A stretch of 16,266 nucleotides of DNA, taken from contig CAYUJS010000044.1 of assembly GCA_964445105.1 (NCBI GenBank), positions 1 to 16,266 of the forward strand. The letters are read 5' to 3'. Made by a program: the position numbers and the translations under genes. The stretch is from CAWBNS01 sp964445105 (GTDB taxonomy: Bacteria > Chlamydiota > Chlamydiia > Chlamydiales > JAJFMA01). Numbering within the stretch: the first letter of the stretch is position 1; every line of letters begins with the position of its first letter. This document shows positions 9,201-15,816 of the stretch, in pieces. A model generated the notes under the pieces. It did not search any database and was not told the DNA's origin. It saw only the letters and a list, made by a program, of their open reading frames with translations.

Positions 9201-11753
9201 AAGCTTGCTCGCTTGCTAGCAATGGCTAAGGGCACCGAAAAAGAGGCCGGGGATTTTGATCGATTAACCCATGTTTTAGAGCAGGCCGGGGAAGGTGTGG
9301 TCGCTGCGCGCGCTGAGCTTGACCTTTTGGCAGCAGAGATAGAACTTTTGCCTTTTGCTCTGCCGGAAAAATTCAAAGAAAAATTAAAGAAAAAAATTAA
9401 TATAATTAAAACTCTTTTTGAAGAGTTGAAAGAAAGGCAAAGCAGTCTGCAAAAGCAATATGAACTGCGCTATCGAAAAAATAGAAAAGCAAAAATCCAA
9501 CAAGAGACATCAGACCAATTGGTAAGCAGTGCGCAGAACATGATACAGAATTTTGTCGGCGGCTTCCAGCAGGCTTTGGCCGCGCCCAAGTTGATCTATG
9601 TACATGAATGGCAAACCGACGCTGATGCTGCTCGTGCGCTCAGCTACATTGAAACGCAACTCATCGATGCGTCCCTTCGCCAAGAGATCATCAGAGAACA
9701 AATTGGAGCCGAGCAAAAGATAGTCGAGACATCAAAAAATTTTAAAAAGTCTCAAGAGGCCAAAGCAAAGATAGAGTCTCTTAAAACAGGATTGCGCGCA
9801 GCATTTTGCCAGACTCGGGAGCTTGAGACGCAAAAATACGCTACCGTGCTCGATCAAATTATCGAGCTTACAAACACAAAAAGATGTTTACAGAAGAAAG
9901 TAGAGGCCGAGATTGTCGACCTGCGGGAATTTGTCGATGAGTTAAGAAAGGGTCAGGATAGGGGCGATAACGTTGGCGAGGAGTTAGCTAAGGCACAACG
10001 CCGACTGGATAAACGGATAAAGACAAACGAGGCTATTAAGGTCTCGTTTGAGAGCTTGGAGACTAACTTCAAAAAAAATATGGAACATTATCAAGGCTAC
10101 AAAGAGCCGCAGAGAACGTTAGCTGATTTACTGGCTAAAACAGCTTGGGACAGTGCCAAGGCTATGGTCTCTTTGGGCTATCTTAAAACCGGTTTCACCA
10201 CGCCTAAACAGTTTCAAGCACGCTGGGAGGTGGCCCAATTGGGCTATGAGTGTAGCACGGCCTTGGCTGGATTTACGGCGATTAAAGGACATTCCCTTCC
10301 ACAAGCACTTTCCGGCGCGGTGATAGAATTTTTAGAATTTGCGAAAACTCATCCTACTACTGCCGAAGGGTTGCTGACGGATATAGCGTTGACCGTGAGC
10401 TTACTTGGCGATGAGGCACTGCTAGACACCCTAACCAAGGGCATGTCGACTCGCCTAGCTGCGCGCGCCTTAACGCAAGGAATGAGTGGCCGAGTCATTG
10501 CTGAGCCTCCTTTAGAGGAGAAAGATTTAAAATGGATCGCCCTAGCCGATATTGCTAAACATGGGACGCAGGCCGCTGCTGGCGTGAAAGCAGCAAAGGC
10601 GACTTGGGAGGGACTAAAAACCGGGGGCTTATTAGGCGGTCTTCTCGGCGGTGTTGAAGCAATTGCTTGGGAAGCTCCAAAAAATGCGCTTATCCAAAAA
10701 GTGGTAAAAGAGATCTCTCCTGAGTACCTTAACGCGGTTGATACGACGCTCAGAGCTATTCGCGGCGATGATATGGCCGATATTCTGGCTAATCAAGCGC
10801 GTCTTGCGCAGCTGCAAATAGCCGGCACAGTGGCTGACGCTATGCTGAACCCTAAGGGATTTGTGGAGGGCGTTAGGCACTATGTCAACCACCAAAGAGG
10901 TTTGTTTCTACAGGCTGGCTTGGGCGAAAAAGCTCTTCGCTTAGCTGCTGTAGTCGGCATTCCGGCCGCGGGTGTCGCGCTAGCTGCGGCAGGTGGCGCG
11001 CTGACGGCCATAGCCTTTGCGCTAGTCGGCAGCATTTTTATCGCTGCGCCCGCTGCTTATTCCATGGTAAATTTTCTTTATGCGAGCACCGAAGCTATTG
11101 TGAAGGAAAATGAAGCTCGTTGCTGGCTAGCTAAAGATGCTGATCAGCAGGCCCTAATTGAAAAACGCCGCGCTGACATTCTGCAAGGGTTGCAAGGTCA
11201 AAAAATGCTACCCATAGCAGCTCCAGAAGTGCCTGAAGAAGAGCTGATTGGCCAACAAAACCTCCTGCAACGTCGGGCTGATTTGCTTCGGTCTGCTTTA
11301 GAAACTCTGGATAAAGAATACAAACTCATGCAGCAGGCAGCTGGAAGCGATGAGCTACAAGTGAACGAGGTACTCGACCTTTTTATCAAAGAAACAAATA
11401 AACCAAGCTCTTCTATCCCTGCCGATATTGAAGAGATAAAAATCTACCTACAAGAATATGTGAGCTATGAGCTAGGCGAAAAATGGCTCAAAGACAAACT
11501 GCGACAGGCTTGTGAGTATGAGTTTGTGGTGATGGTGTCTTATTACAATTCGGTAGCGCAGTACGAGTCCAGCAGACTGCAAAGAGACTCAGTTAAACGT
11601 ATGCCGATCACCCGCAACCAAGTAGCAGAGGTGGATGCAAAAATACGCTCTCGAGTCGAAGAAAAAGTAAAGCAGCGGCTCCCAGAGGTATTTAGAGAGG
11701 ACGAAGCTGGGCTAAAAGACGCTGTGAGCCAGCTGCTAGGATCCCCAATCTAA
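6258..11753 (+). CDS. Giant coiled-coil protein with internal duplication and bilobed hydrophobic C-terminal segment; function unknown
   Basis: I do not recognise this 1831-residue protein. Seen in the sequence: a polar Ser/Thr/Gly-rich N-terminus (1-52) without a Sec signal; long charged heptad-like helices through about 1280; two homologous units of about 355 residues (531-887 and 888 to about 1235); a less charged, Ala/Gly-rich region (1290-1550) with a GLKTGGLLGGLLGG patch at 1452-1465; an uninterrupted hydrophobic stretch at about 1560-1612 long enough for two membrane helices with a Gly-Gly turn near 1579-1580; and a charged helical tail (1613-1831). It is preceded by an AT-rich region with its own promoter and overlaps tdh tail-to-tail by 18 bp, so it is monocistronic. 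The architecture resembles secreted, membrane-inserting proteins of intracellular bacteria such as chlamydial Inc proteins, but secretion is inferred. Alternatives: a structural or surface coiled-coil protein. The single uninterrupted 5.5-kb frame shows it is under selection. Confidence 0.88.
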   Translation: MDSLGPNFLFKKHDQDLQELQTCKEAVSSTDFLTTAGSSSEGQSGQQSLDVPSARINDLLGRLASAQARVLQVGGQDQHPANEQNCLEIAHLQREIAQVKLYAILRLEEAFQSALPESKSVLGRVLALRDSVLREGAVAFAAEQVYSAIISTTYHQAVEPIAPAEDLLELGAQITGLRQVLAEESLQGRVKLTADVKGILEQQLNALVSHEGNLRPAASVNRFRHESLQARFKNTKGALGQRLGTLAFGNRSVGPPALSRGRVAQYAPDQPAEAELDGIFFSTGQFLTNNNFQPPAAHNVGGLVNWLLGKEPKGLEQNLHELREKIRQLDVAVSRKKHELATATYETEELIRGNFEITHRARLAVIEKIALAGQLINWTDSVEAESKHLVLDRLYAFLQTQLKDEASLYAQALALGTLMSAGSAPVDLERKGGTWRFDERMAAHKKELLYLAALEKVILESEVCGFALGRPESMQLQKHRLGLLKKQEMALKPQQLAVREPADTLPYRAFAKSAGSALNVEQTLQTLGVKISQLKRELEQWELDAPFFSVDEKIRQAPFPEREQLEVERVGLIQKEMLDARRHVQRLSEGPLSQSELEELNWQNERITYYEKLIKGSSVHKGIMLTEALEMHNDKLSQMDGPANDREALKIAVEWKEYVEDTIFYVENTYADQPMFDSQRKNIELLKAKAKGLEVRITRYRKGFRAAYKQEISEELKQEALRRGVSKEEPRSVLAAISAAAVDAVAKLLTEAIHANKTEYLHEWSTTAWGRELRRDPKTTKLLDRQEDILLSEEVRCESIEKRVQLLKGLDPSADHFSVMEAKQKLLEERVNLVESLGRSRQAVLAKLDLLNESLSQGKARIEPSLLDQLGEVAQQLGSHLRKEKAQVRVLKTELANWKLEEPLFELGLRIQQSKSPVVQAQLELKLEKEIKRLIKRYKAVVDGPSVDEEAKKAVKYYTDQKNSKARKQRVLLSRTVLLEDKLARLLAMAKGTEKEAGDFDRLTHVLEQAGEGVVAARAELDLLAAEIELLPFALPEKFKEKLKKKINIIKTLFEELKERQSSLQKQYELRYRKNRKAKIQQETSDQLVSSAQNMIQNFVGGFQQALAAPKLIYVHEWQTDADAARALSYIETQLIDASLRQEIIREQIGAEQKIVETSKNFKKSQEAKAKIESLKTGLRAAFCQTRELETQKYATVLDQIIELTNTKRCLQKKVEAEIVDLREFVDELRKGQDRGDNVGEELAKAQRRLDKRIKTNEAIKVSFESLETNFKKNMEHYQGYKEPQRTLADLLAKTAWDSAKAMVSLGYLKTGFTTPKQFQARWEVAQLGYECSTALAGFTAIKGHSLPQALSGAVIEFLEFAKTHPTTAEGLLTDIALTVSLLGDEALLDTLTKGMSTRLAARALTQGMSGRVIAEPPLEEKDLKWIALADIAKHGTQAAAGVKAAKATWEGLKTGGLLGGLLGGVEAIAWEAPKNALIQKVVKEISPEYLNAVDTTLRAIRGDDMADILANQARLAQLQIAGTVADAMLNPKGFVEGVRHYVNHQRGLFLQAGLGEKALRLAAVVGIPAAGVALAAAGGALTAIAFALVGSIFIAAPAAYSMVNFLYASTEAIVKENEARCWLAKDADQQALIEKRRADILQGLQGQKMLPIAAPEVPEEELIGQQNLLQRRADLLRSALETLDKEYKLMQQAAGSDELQVNEVLDLFIKETNKPSSSIPADIEEIKIYLQEYVSYELGEKWLKDKLRQACEYEFVVMVSYYNSVAQYESSRLQRDSVKRMPITRNQVAEVDAKIRSRVEEKVKQRLPEVFREDEAGLKDAVSQLLGSPI
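7848..9960 (+). repeat. Protein-level tandem duplication (two units of about 355 residues) inside the giant gene
   Basis: Unit 1 (residues 531-887) and unit 2 (888 to about 1235) align with a constant offset of 348-357. Shared landmarks are LK-x-EL-x-x-W-x-L-x-x-P at 534 and 891, an Ile-Gln/Arg-Gln pair followed by Pro and QLE or QLEL at 564 and 922, a GP at 590 and 944 (first residue G), YY at 609 and 957, DKL at 634 and 981, a Lys-rich helix, then Y[LV]HEW at 760 and 1114. Identity is low and confined to these positions, so the duplication is old. The right boundary is approximate. Confidence 0.7.
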
Positions 11754-12764
11754 TACCACTTTAGCGGCAGCACCCGACAGCATCGCGTCGAAACCTTTTT
11801 GGAAATCATCGATGCCGAAACGGTGGGTGATTACTGGGCTGACGTCTAGACCACTTTGGATAAGAAAGCGCATCTTGTACCAGGTTGCAAACATTTCGCG
11901 ACCCCAAATGCCTTTGATCCAAAGTTGCTTGAAAATGACCAGATCCCAGTCGATGGAGGTGTTGGGGGGGAGGATGCCGAGGAGGGCGATTTTACCGCCG
12001 GGGACCATTGCCTGCAGCATCTGACGAAATCCATCTGCGCTGCCCGACATTTCAAGACCTACATCAAACCCTTCTTCCATGTTTAATTCGGCAAAAACAG
12101 ATTCGAGCTTTTCTGTGCGGACGTCGACGGTGCGGTTGGCGCCCATTTTTTTGGCGAGCTCCAGCCGGTAGGGGTTGATGTCTGTCACAACGACATTGCG
12201 CGCTCCACCGTGGTGAGCGATGGCAGCGGCCATTAAGCCAATGGGTCCTGCACCGGTGATGAGCACATCTTCACCCAATATATCAAAAGAGAGCGCTGTG
12301 TGGACAGCATTGCCCAGAGGATCCATGATAGAAGCCACTTCATCAGGGATCTCTTTGGGCAGTACGAAAACGTTGGTCGCTGGTAGCGTGAACTGTTCTG
12401 CAAATACGCCTGGTAGGTGATAGCCAACACCGCGCGTTTTACCGCACAGATGTTCCTTGCCGCTGCGGCAGTTACGGCATAGCCCGCATACGATGTGGCC
12501 TTCGCCGCTGACTCGCTGGCCTACTTGCAGGCCCTTCACGTTTTTACCGAGCTCAATAATTTCGCCCATAAATTCGTGGCCGACTACCAACGGGATAGGG
12601 ACGTTTTTCTGTGCCCAGGCATCCCATTTATAGATGTGGATGTCCGTGCCGCAGATGGCAGTTACCTTGGGTCTAATGCGGACGTCGTTGTCGCCTAACG
12701 AAGGCGTAGCCACTTCTTCCATCCAGAGGCCTGCTTCGGCGGATTTTTTTACGATAGCTTTCAT
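11736..12764 (-). CDS. tdh: L-threonine 3-dehydrogenase
   Basis: Zinc- and NAD-dependent oxidation of L-threonine to 2-amino-3-ketobutyrate, the first step of threonine conversion to glycine and acetyl-CoA; cytosolic, normally a tetramer. The 342-residue length is almost that of E. coli Tdh (341). Catalytic zinc site: C38 in ICGTDIHIYKWDAW with T40 and H43, and H63-E64 in GHEF. Structural zinc cysteines C93, C96, C99 and C107. NAD-binding GAGPIG at 171-176. I chose the ATG at 12764 (MKAIVKKS), which has GGAGA just upstream, rather than an upstream in-frame start at 12806 that would lie inside kbl and add 14 residues foreign to the family. It is 22 bp behind kbl in one operon. Its last codons overlap the end of the convergent giant gene by 18 bp. 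Confidence 0.96.
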   Translation of the reverse strand: MKAIVKKSAEAGLWMEEVATPSLGDNDVRIRPKVTAICGTDIHIYKWDAWAQKNVPIPLVVGHEFMGEIIELGKNVKGLQVGQRVSGEGHIVCGLCRNCRSGKEHLCGKTRGVGYHLPGVFAEQFTLPATNVFVLPKEIPDEVASIMDPLGNAVHTALSFDILGEDVLITGAGPIGLMAAAIAHHGGARNVVVTDINPYRLELAKKMGANRTVDVRTEKLESVFAELNMEEGFDVGLEMSGSADGFRQMLQAMVPGGKIALLGILPPNTSIDWDLVIFKQLWIKGIWGREMFATWYKMRFLIQSGLDVSPVITHRFGIDDFQKGFDAMLSGAAAKVVLDWGS

Positions 12765-12768
12765 GCTT

Positions 12769-12773
12769 TCTCC
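12769..12773 (-). promoter_or_regulatory. Ribosome binding site of tdh
   Basis: GGAGA on the minus strand, four bases before the ATG at 12764, in the 22-bp gap after kbl. It selects the MKAIVKK start over the longer frame. Confidence 0.6.
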
Positions 12774-12786
12774 AAATTTTAAGGCG

Positions 12787-13989
12787 TTACTTGGCGGGGG
12801 CGCCAATCACTCCCAGTTCCTTACCGACTGCTGCAAACGCTTCAACACACTGCTCGATGTTTTCCGGTGTGTGTCCAGCAGACATTTGTGTGCGAATCCG
12901 AGCGAGCCCTTTGGGCACGACGGGAAACGAGAAGCCGATCACATAAATTCCGTGCGCAAGCAGACGCTTGGCAAATTCCTGAGCGAGCGGAGCGTCGCCG
13001 AGCATCACGGGAATGATAGGGTGGCTGCCCGGGACTAAGTCAAAACCCAAAGAGGTCATTTTTGTGCGGAAATCATTACTATTGCGCTGAAGCTTTTCGC
13101 GCAGCTCGTCGCCTGAGGTAATCAGATCTAGAACTTCCAGGGAAGTTGCTGCGATGGAGGGTGTAATGCTGTTCGAAAAGAGGTATGGGCGCGAACGTTG
13201 ACGCAGCCATTCTATCACCTCGCGATGACCAGAGATGTACCCCCCAGAGCCGCCTCCAAGCGCCTTACCAAGCGTACCCGTCAGAATGTCTACCCGCCCT
13301 AGGACGCCACAAAACTCCGGCGTGCCCTTTCCTTGGCGTCCCATAAAGCCGACTGCATGGCTATCGTCTACCATGACGATGGCGCCGTATTTGTCAGCTA
13401 GATCGCAGATGGCCGCCAGATTGGCGATGGTGCCATCCATTGAGAAGACGCCATCAGTAGCAATCATCTTGCGCCTTGCGCTGGAAGCATCTTTGAGCTT
13501 GGTTTCGAGATCAGCCATATCTTGGTTGCGGTAACGGAAGCGCTGTGCTTTGCAGAGACGAATGCCGTCGATGATGCTTGCGTGATTGAGTTCATCGCTA
13601 ATGACGGCATCCTCTGGACCCAGCAGCGTTTCGAACAGCCCGCCGTTTGCATCAAAACAGGAGGAGTAGAGAATGGTATCTTCCATCTCTAAAAATTGTG
13701 AGAGGTGCTGCTCTAGTTGTTTGTGCACGGTTTGCGTGCCGCAGATGAACCGCACGGAGGCTAGTCCAAAGCCGTACTGATCGTAGCTTTTTTTCGCCGC
13801 TTCAATGAGGCGCGGGTGGTTTGCCAAGCCGAGGTAGTTATTTGCACAGAAATTCAGGACTTTTTTCCCGTCGGTCAAAGTTAGCTCGGCCTGCTGCGGA
13901 GAGGCAATCACGCGCTCAGTTTTATACAAGCCCTGCGTTTTGACCTCTTCGATCTGCTCTTTTAGTTGATCGAGAAATGCCTGATTCAT
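12787..13989 (-). CDS. kbl: 2-amino-3-ketobutyrate CoA ligase (glycine C-acetyltransferase)
   Basis: Pyridoxal-phosphate enzyme of the alpha-oxoamine synthase family. It cleaves the product of Tdh with CoA to give glycine and acetyl-CoA. At 400 residues it matches the family (E. coli Kbl 398). Visible: NFCANNYLGLANHP at 46-59, the DDSHAVGFMG motif with D208 and H211 that hold the cofactor ring, and the PLP lysine K242 in TGTLGKALGG. Family features run to the end (RTQMSAGHTPE). The ATG at 13989 gives a start closest to the family; a GTG three codons upstream (13998) is also in frame. It comes first in a kbl-tdh operon, the same order as in E. coli, so the two enzymes can pass on the unstable intermediate. 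Confidence 0.96.
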   Translation of the reverse strand: MNQAFLDQLKEQIEEVKTQGLYKTERVIASPQQAELTLTDGKKVLNFCANNYLGLANHPRLIEAAKKSYDQYGFGLASVRFICGTQTVHKQLEQHLSQFLEMEDTILYSSCFDANGGLFETLLGPEDAVISDELNHASIIDGIRLCKAQRFRYRNQDMADLETKLKDASSARRKMIATDGVFSMDGTIANLAAICDLADKYGAIVMVDDSHAVGFMGRQGKGTPEFCGVLGRVDILTGTLGKALGGGSGGYISGHREVIEWLRQRSRPYLFSNSITPSIAATSLEVLDLITSGDELREKLQRNSNDFRTKMTSLGFDLVPGSHPIIPVMLGDAPLAQEFAKRLLAHGIYVIGFSFPVVPKGLARIRTQMSAGHTPENIEQCVEAFAAVGKELGVIGAPAK

Positions 13990-14023
13990 CCTATCCACCC
14001 TAGAGAACGTTTGACAAGCAAAG

Positions 14024-14052
14024 ATCCTACGGGATTAGGTCTATTGTTGCAA
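14024..14052 (-). promoter_or_regulatory. Candidate promoter of kbl-tdh
   Basis: On the minus strand TTGCAA (14052-14047) and TAGGAT (14029-14024) are separated by 17 bases, each 4 of 6 to consensus. Transcription would start near 14017, leaving a leader of about 28 bases to the kbl ATG. The spacing is ideal but the hexamers are only moderate. Confidence 0.4.
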
Positions 14053-14078
14053 GGTGAGTTGAACAAACAAAAAACCGT

Positions 14079-14139
14079 AGCTGCCGCTAACAAAAAGAAG
14101 CCAGCTCGGCACCCAGGACAGTCACCGGCCTTATTTTGC
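14079..14139 (+). repeat. Short dispersed intergenic repeat, copy 2 (upstream of kbl)
   Basis: The right part (14118-14139) matches 20 of 22 bases of 1640-1661, and the left part (AGCTGCCGCTA, A-run, AGCCAG) resembles 6080-6100. This is the longest copy and seems to join features of both others. The rest of the 13990-14235 intergenic region holds the kbl promoter and otherwise nothing recognisable. An open frame through it (13966-14202) has no coding character. Confidence 0.5.
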
Positions 14140-14235
14140 GCTTTATCCTTTCAAGACTGCTTTCAGTCGAAGCCGTTTCTTTTTCTTTGCGTGGGCTACT
14201 GAAAAAAACGAGCGGCAAACAGGCGCTTTGCAGCT

Positions 14236-15743
14236 GTGCCGCTTGGTTTTACCTTTCACCGGGCTTATCCTATCCCAAAGAACGCGGTAGAAACCGAATT
14301 AGCCAGGCTTAAAGGGCTTTTAGACAAAAGAAGCGCTAGTCTTATTGTGGTCCGAGGTAGCAGACGTATTGGAAAAAGCACGCTCTTTGCAGAGTTCGGC
14401 AAAGAGATGAAAAGCTATTTCTTGTCCGGCAATCCCCCGGTTCGCGGTAGAACTACAGCGCAATCTTAGCGCGAGGACTTTGCAGGCCAGTTCGAAAGGG
14501 CAGGTATCCAAGGTGTCAAGCCGGACGATCGGAGCAACTTCTTCTGGCATCTATCCAAGGAGGTAAAAAAAGGCGCGCGCTCATCGTACTTGATAAAATT
14601 TCATGGATGGGATGGAAGGACCCTCATTTTTTGGGTCATCTGAAAGCCGCTTAGGATCTCTATTTTAGCAAAAATCCCCATTTGATTGTTGCGCTTTGCG
14701 GCTCGTCATCATCATGGATTGAGAATAATATCCTAAGTAGCACAGGATTTCTTAGCAGAATTAGCATAGATCTTGTGCTGGAAGAGCTTCCCCTAAAAGT
14801 CTGTAATGCTTTCTGGCGCCCGAAGGAAAAGCTCACCATCTCCTATCAAAAATTCAAGGTTTTACCGGTCACAGGAGGTGGCCTGTTGGTGCGAGAATTT
14901 GACGAGATATTTTCCAATCTCTTTTCTAGTGCTAAAGCTGGGTATAAAAAAATTGTCCTTTGCCTTGCAAGTGGCCCAAAAGAGCCCACATAAATTTGCA
15001 AGGAGTTGGGGAAAAGTTCAGGGGGATTAGGCAGTAAGCATTTAGGTGAATTGGTGAAAGCAGGCTTCGTAAAAAGAGGTTTTACATGGGATCATGGAAA
15101 AGAAGGGAAATTGAGCCATTATCGCTTAATTGATAATTATTTGTTCTTGTATCTCAAATATATAGTTAAAAATCGTTCTGCTATTGAAAAAGAAGTTTTT
15201 TCGTAACTTCTCAATAATTCATGGTAAGCAAAGCGCCTGATCCATGGACGCATAGCCCTTGCACAGGCGTGAAGGCTGGCAGGTAGCGCATTTTACCAAA
15301 TTTACCCGGACATATTGAGAAGTTACGTTTTTTCCACTTTAATGACTCAGCTTCCTGGCTGGGAAGGGGCCATGGAGTTACAGTTTGAGAACCTCGTCGC
15401 CCATAGTAGAAAAATGCCCTGGAGCATGCTGGGTATCTCTCCGGAGGAGATCGTGATGCAGGGTCCGTTTTTTCAAAGCCCTACAACCAGGCAGCCGGGA
15501 TACCAAATTGATTATATGATTCAAATTCGGTTCTGCAATCTGTACGTATATGAGATTAAATTTTCTAAGAACCCCGTTGGCGGCAAAATCATCGAGGAGA
15601 TGGAGAAAAAAAGGAAAAGTTTGAAGGTCCCCAGGTACTGCTCTATCAGACCTGTGCTCATCCATATGAATGGGGTAGAAGAGAGCGTTTTGAGCGAGAG
15701 ATATTTTGACAAAGTAATCGACTTTGGCCAGCTGTTAACCTAA
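14236..15743 (+). pseudogene. Degraded AAA-family ATPase (archaeal-type ATPase with C-terminal DUF234-like nuclease-fold domain)
   Basis: The pieces together read as one ATPase of about 470 residues. Walker A GSRRIGKST is near 14361-14387, Walker B-like LIVLDKISWMG (family DEISWMG; here Glu is Lys) follows at about 14583, then LCGSSSSWIENNILSSTGF, the winged-helix segment LVKAGFVKRGFTW, and the C-terminal GYQIDYMIQIRF...YEIKFSKNP domain. Lesions, left to right: TAG at 14467-14469 (family Gln), loss of one base in the A run near 14565-14571, TAG at 14652-14654 (family Trp), a missing segment at about 14874-14882, TAA at 14991-14993, and a 126-bp insertion at 15202-15327. No good start is seen; GTG 14236 is the best, with the frame open back to 14203. 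Such ATPases are widespread in Parachlamydia-like bacteria and archaea; their role is uncertain. Confidence 0.88.
15202..15327 (+). mobile_element. MITE-like insertion, 126 bp with 15-bp perfect terminal inverted repeats
   Basis: CGTAACTTCTCAATA at 15202-15216 is the exact reverse complement of TATTGAGAAGTTACG at 15313-15327. The element is flanked by the direct repeat GTTTTTTC (15195-15202 and 15327-15334, overlapping the outer TIR base by one; at least TTTTTT on each side lies outside). It holds no transposase, so any movement would need an enzyme from elsewhere. Removing the element with one copy of the T6 repeat (132 bp, 44 codons) joins EKEVF to STLMTQLPGW in frame, exactly as expected for the host ATPase. 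The interior has subterminal GGTAA and GCGC blocks near both ends in inverted order, and short open frames that look like chance. Confidence 0.85.
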
Positions 15744-15769
15744 GTTATATGATTTCTAATGAGAAAGGT

Positions 15770-15807
15770 CCGTCGCTAAATATGCTTGCAAGCACATTTA
15801 GCGACGG
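15770..15807. terminator. Near-perfect 38-bp palindrome between convergent genes; probable bidirectional terminator
   Basis: CCGTCGCTAAAT at 15770-15781 pairs with ATTTAGCGACGG at 15796-15807 without mismatch. Inside, after one A-C mismatch and one T-A pair, GCTTGCAAGC (15784-15793) is itself a palindrome, so nearly the whole 38 bases can fold into one stem. It sits between the ends of the ATPase pseudogene (plus) and the thioredoxin-fold gene (minus). The flanking T-runs are poor (a TTTTTT lies 13 bases beyond on the plus side), so termination is likely but not of textbook form. Confidence 0.55.
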
Positions 15808-15816
15808 CCTACCTGC

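Noticed and set aside
12634..13038. A 134-codon open frame on the plus strand across the kbl-tdh junction.
   Set aside because: It is antisense to two certain genes, crosses their junction and reads as low-complexity shadow sequence without any family motif.
14011..14040. Consensus TTGACA at 14011 on the plus strand as a promoter for the ATPase.
   Set aside because: No acceptable -10 hexamer lies 16-18 bases downstream, and the gene it would serve is broken.
13966..14202. A 78-codon plus-strand frame through the kbl upstream region.
   Set aside because: It starts inside kbl on the opposite strand, covers the kbl promoter and the dispersed repeat, and has no coding character.
15221..15286. 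Short open frame inside the MITE-like element (begins MVSKAPDPWTHS), also open on the other strand.
   Set aside because: At 21 codons it is too short for a transposase; both strands are open by chance in a small GC-rich core.
15006..15743. The two open frames 15006-15206 and 15315-15743 as separate small genes.
   Set aside because: They join in frame once the insertion is removed and both match successive parts of one ATPase, so they are pieces of a pseudogene.
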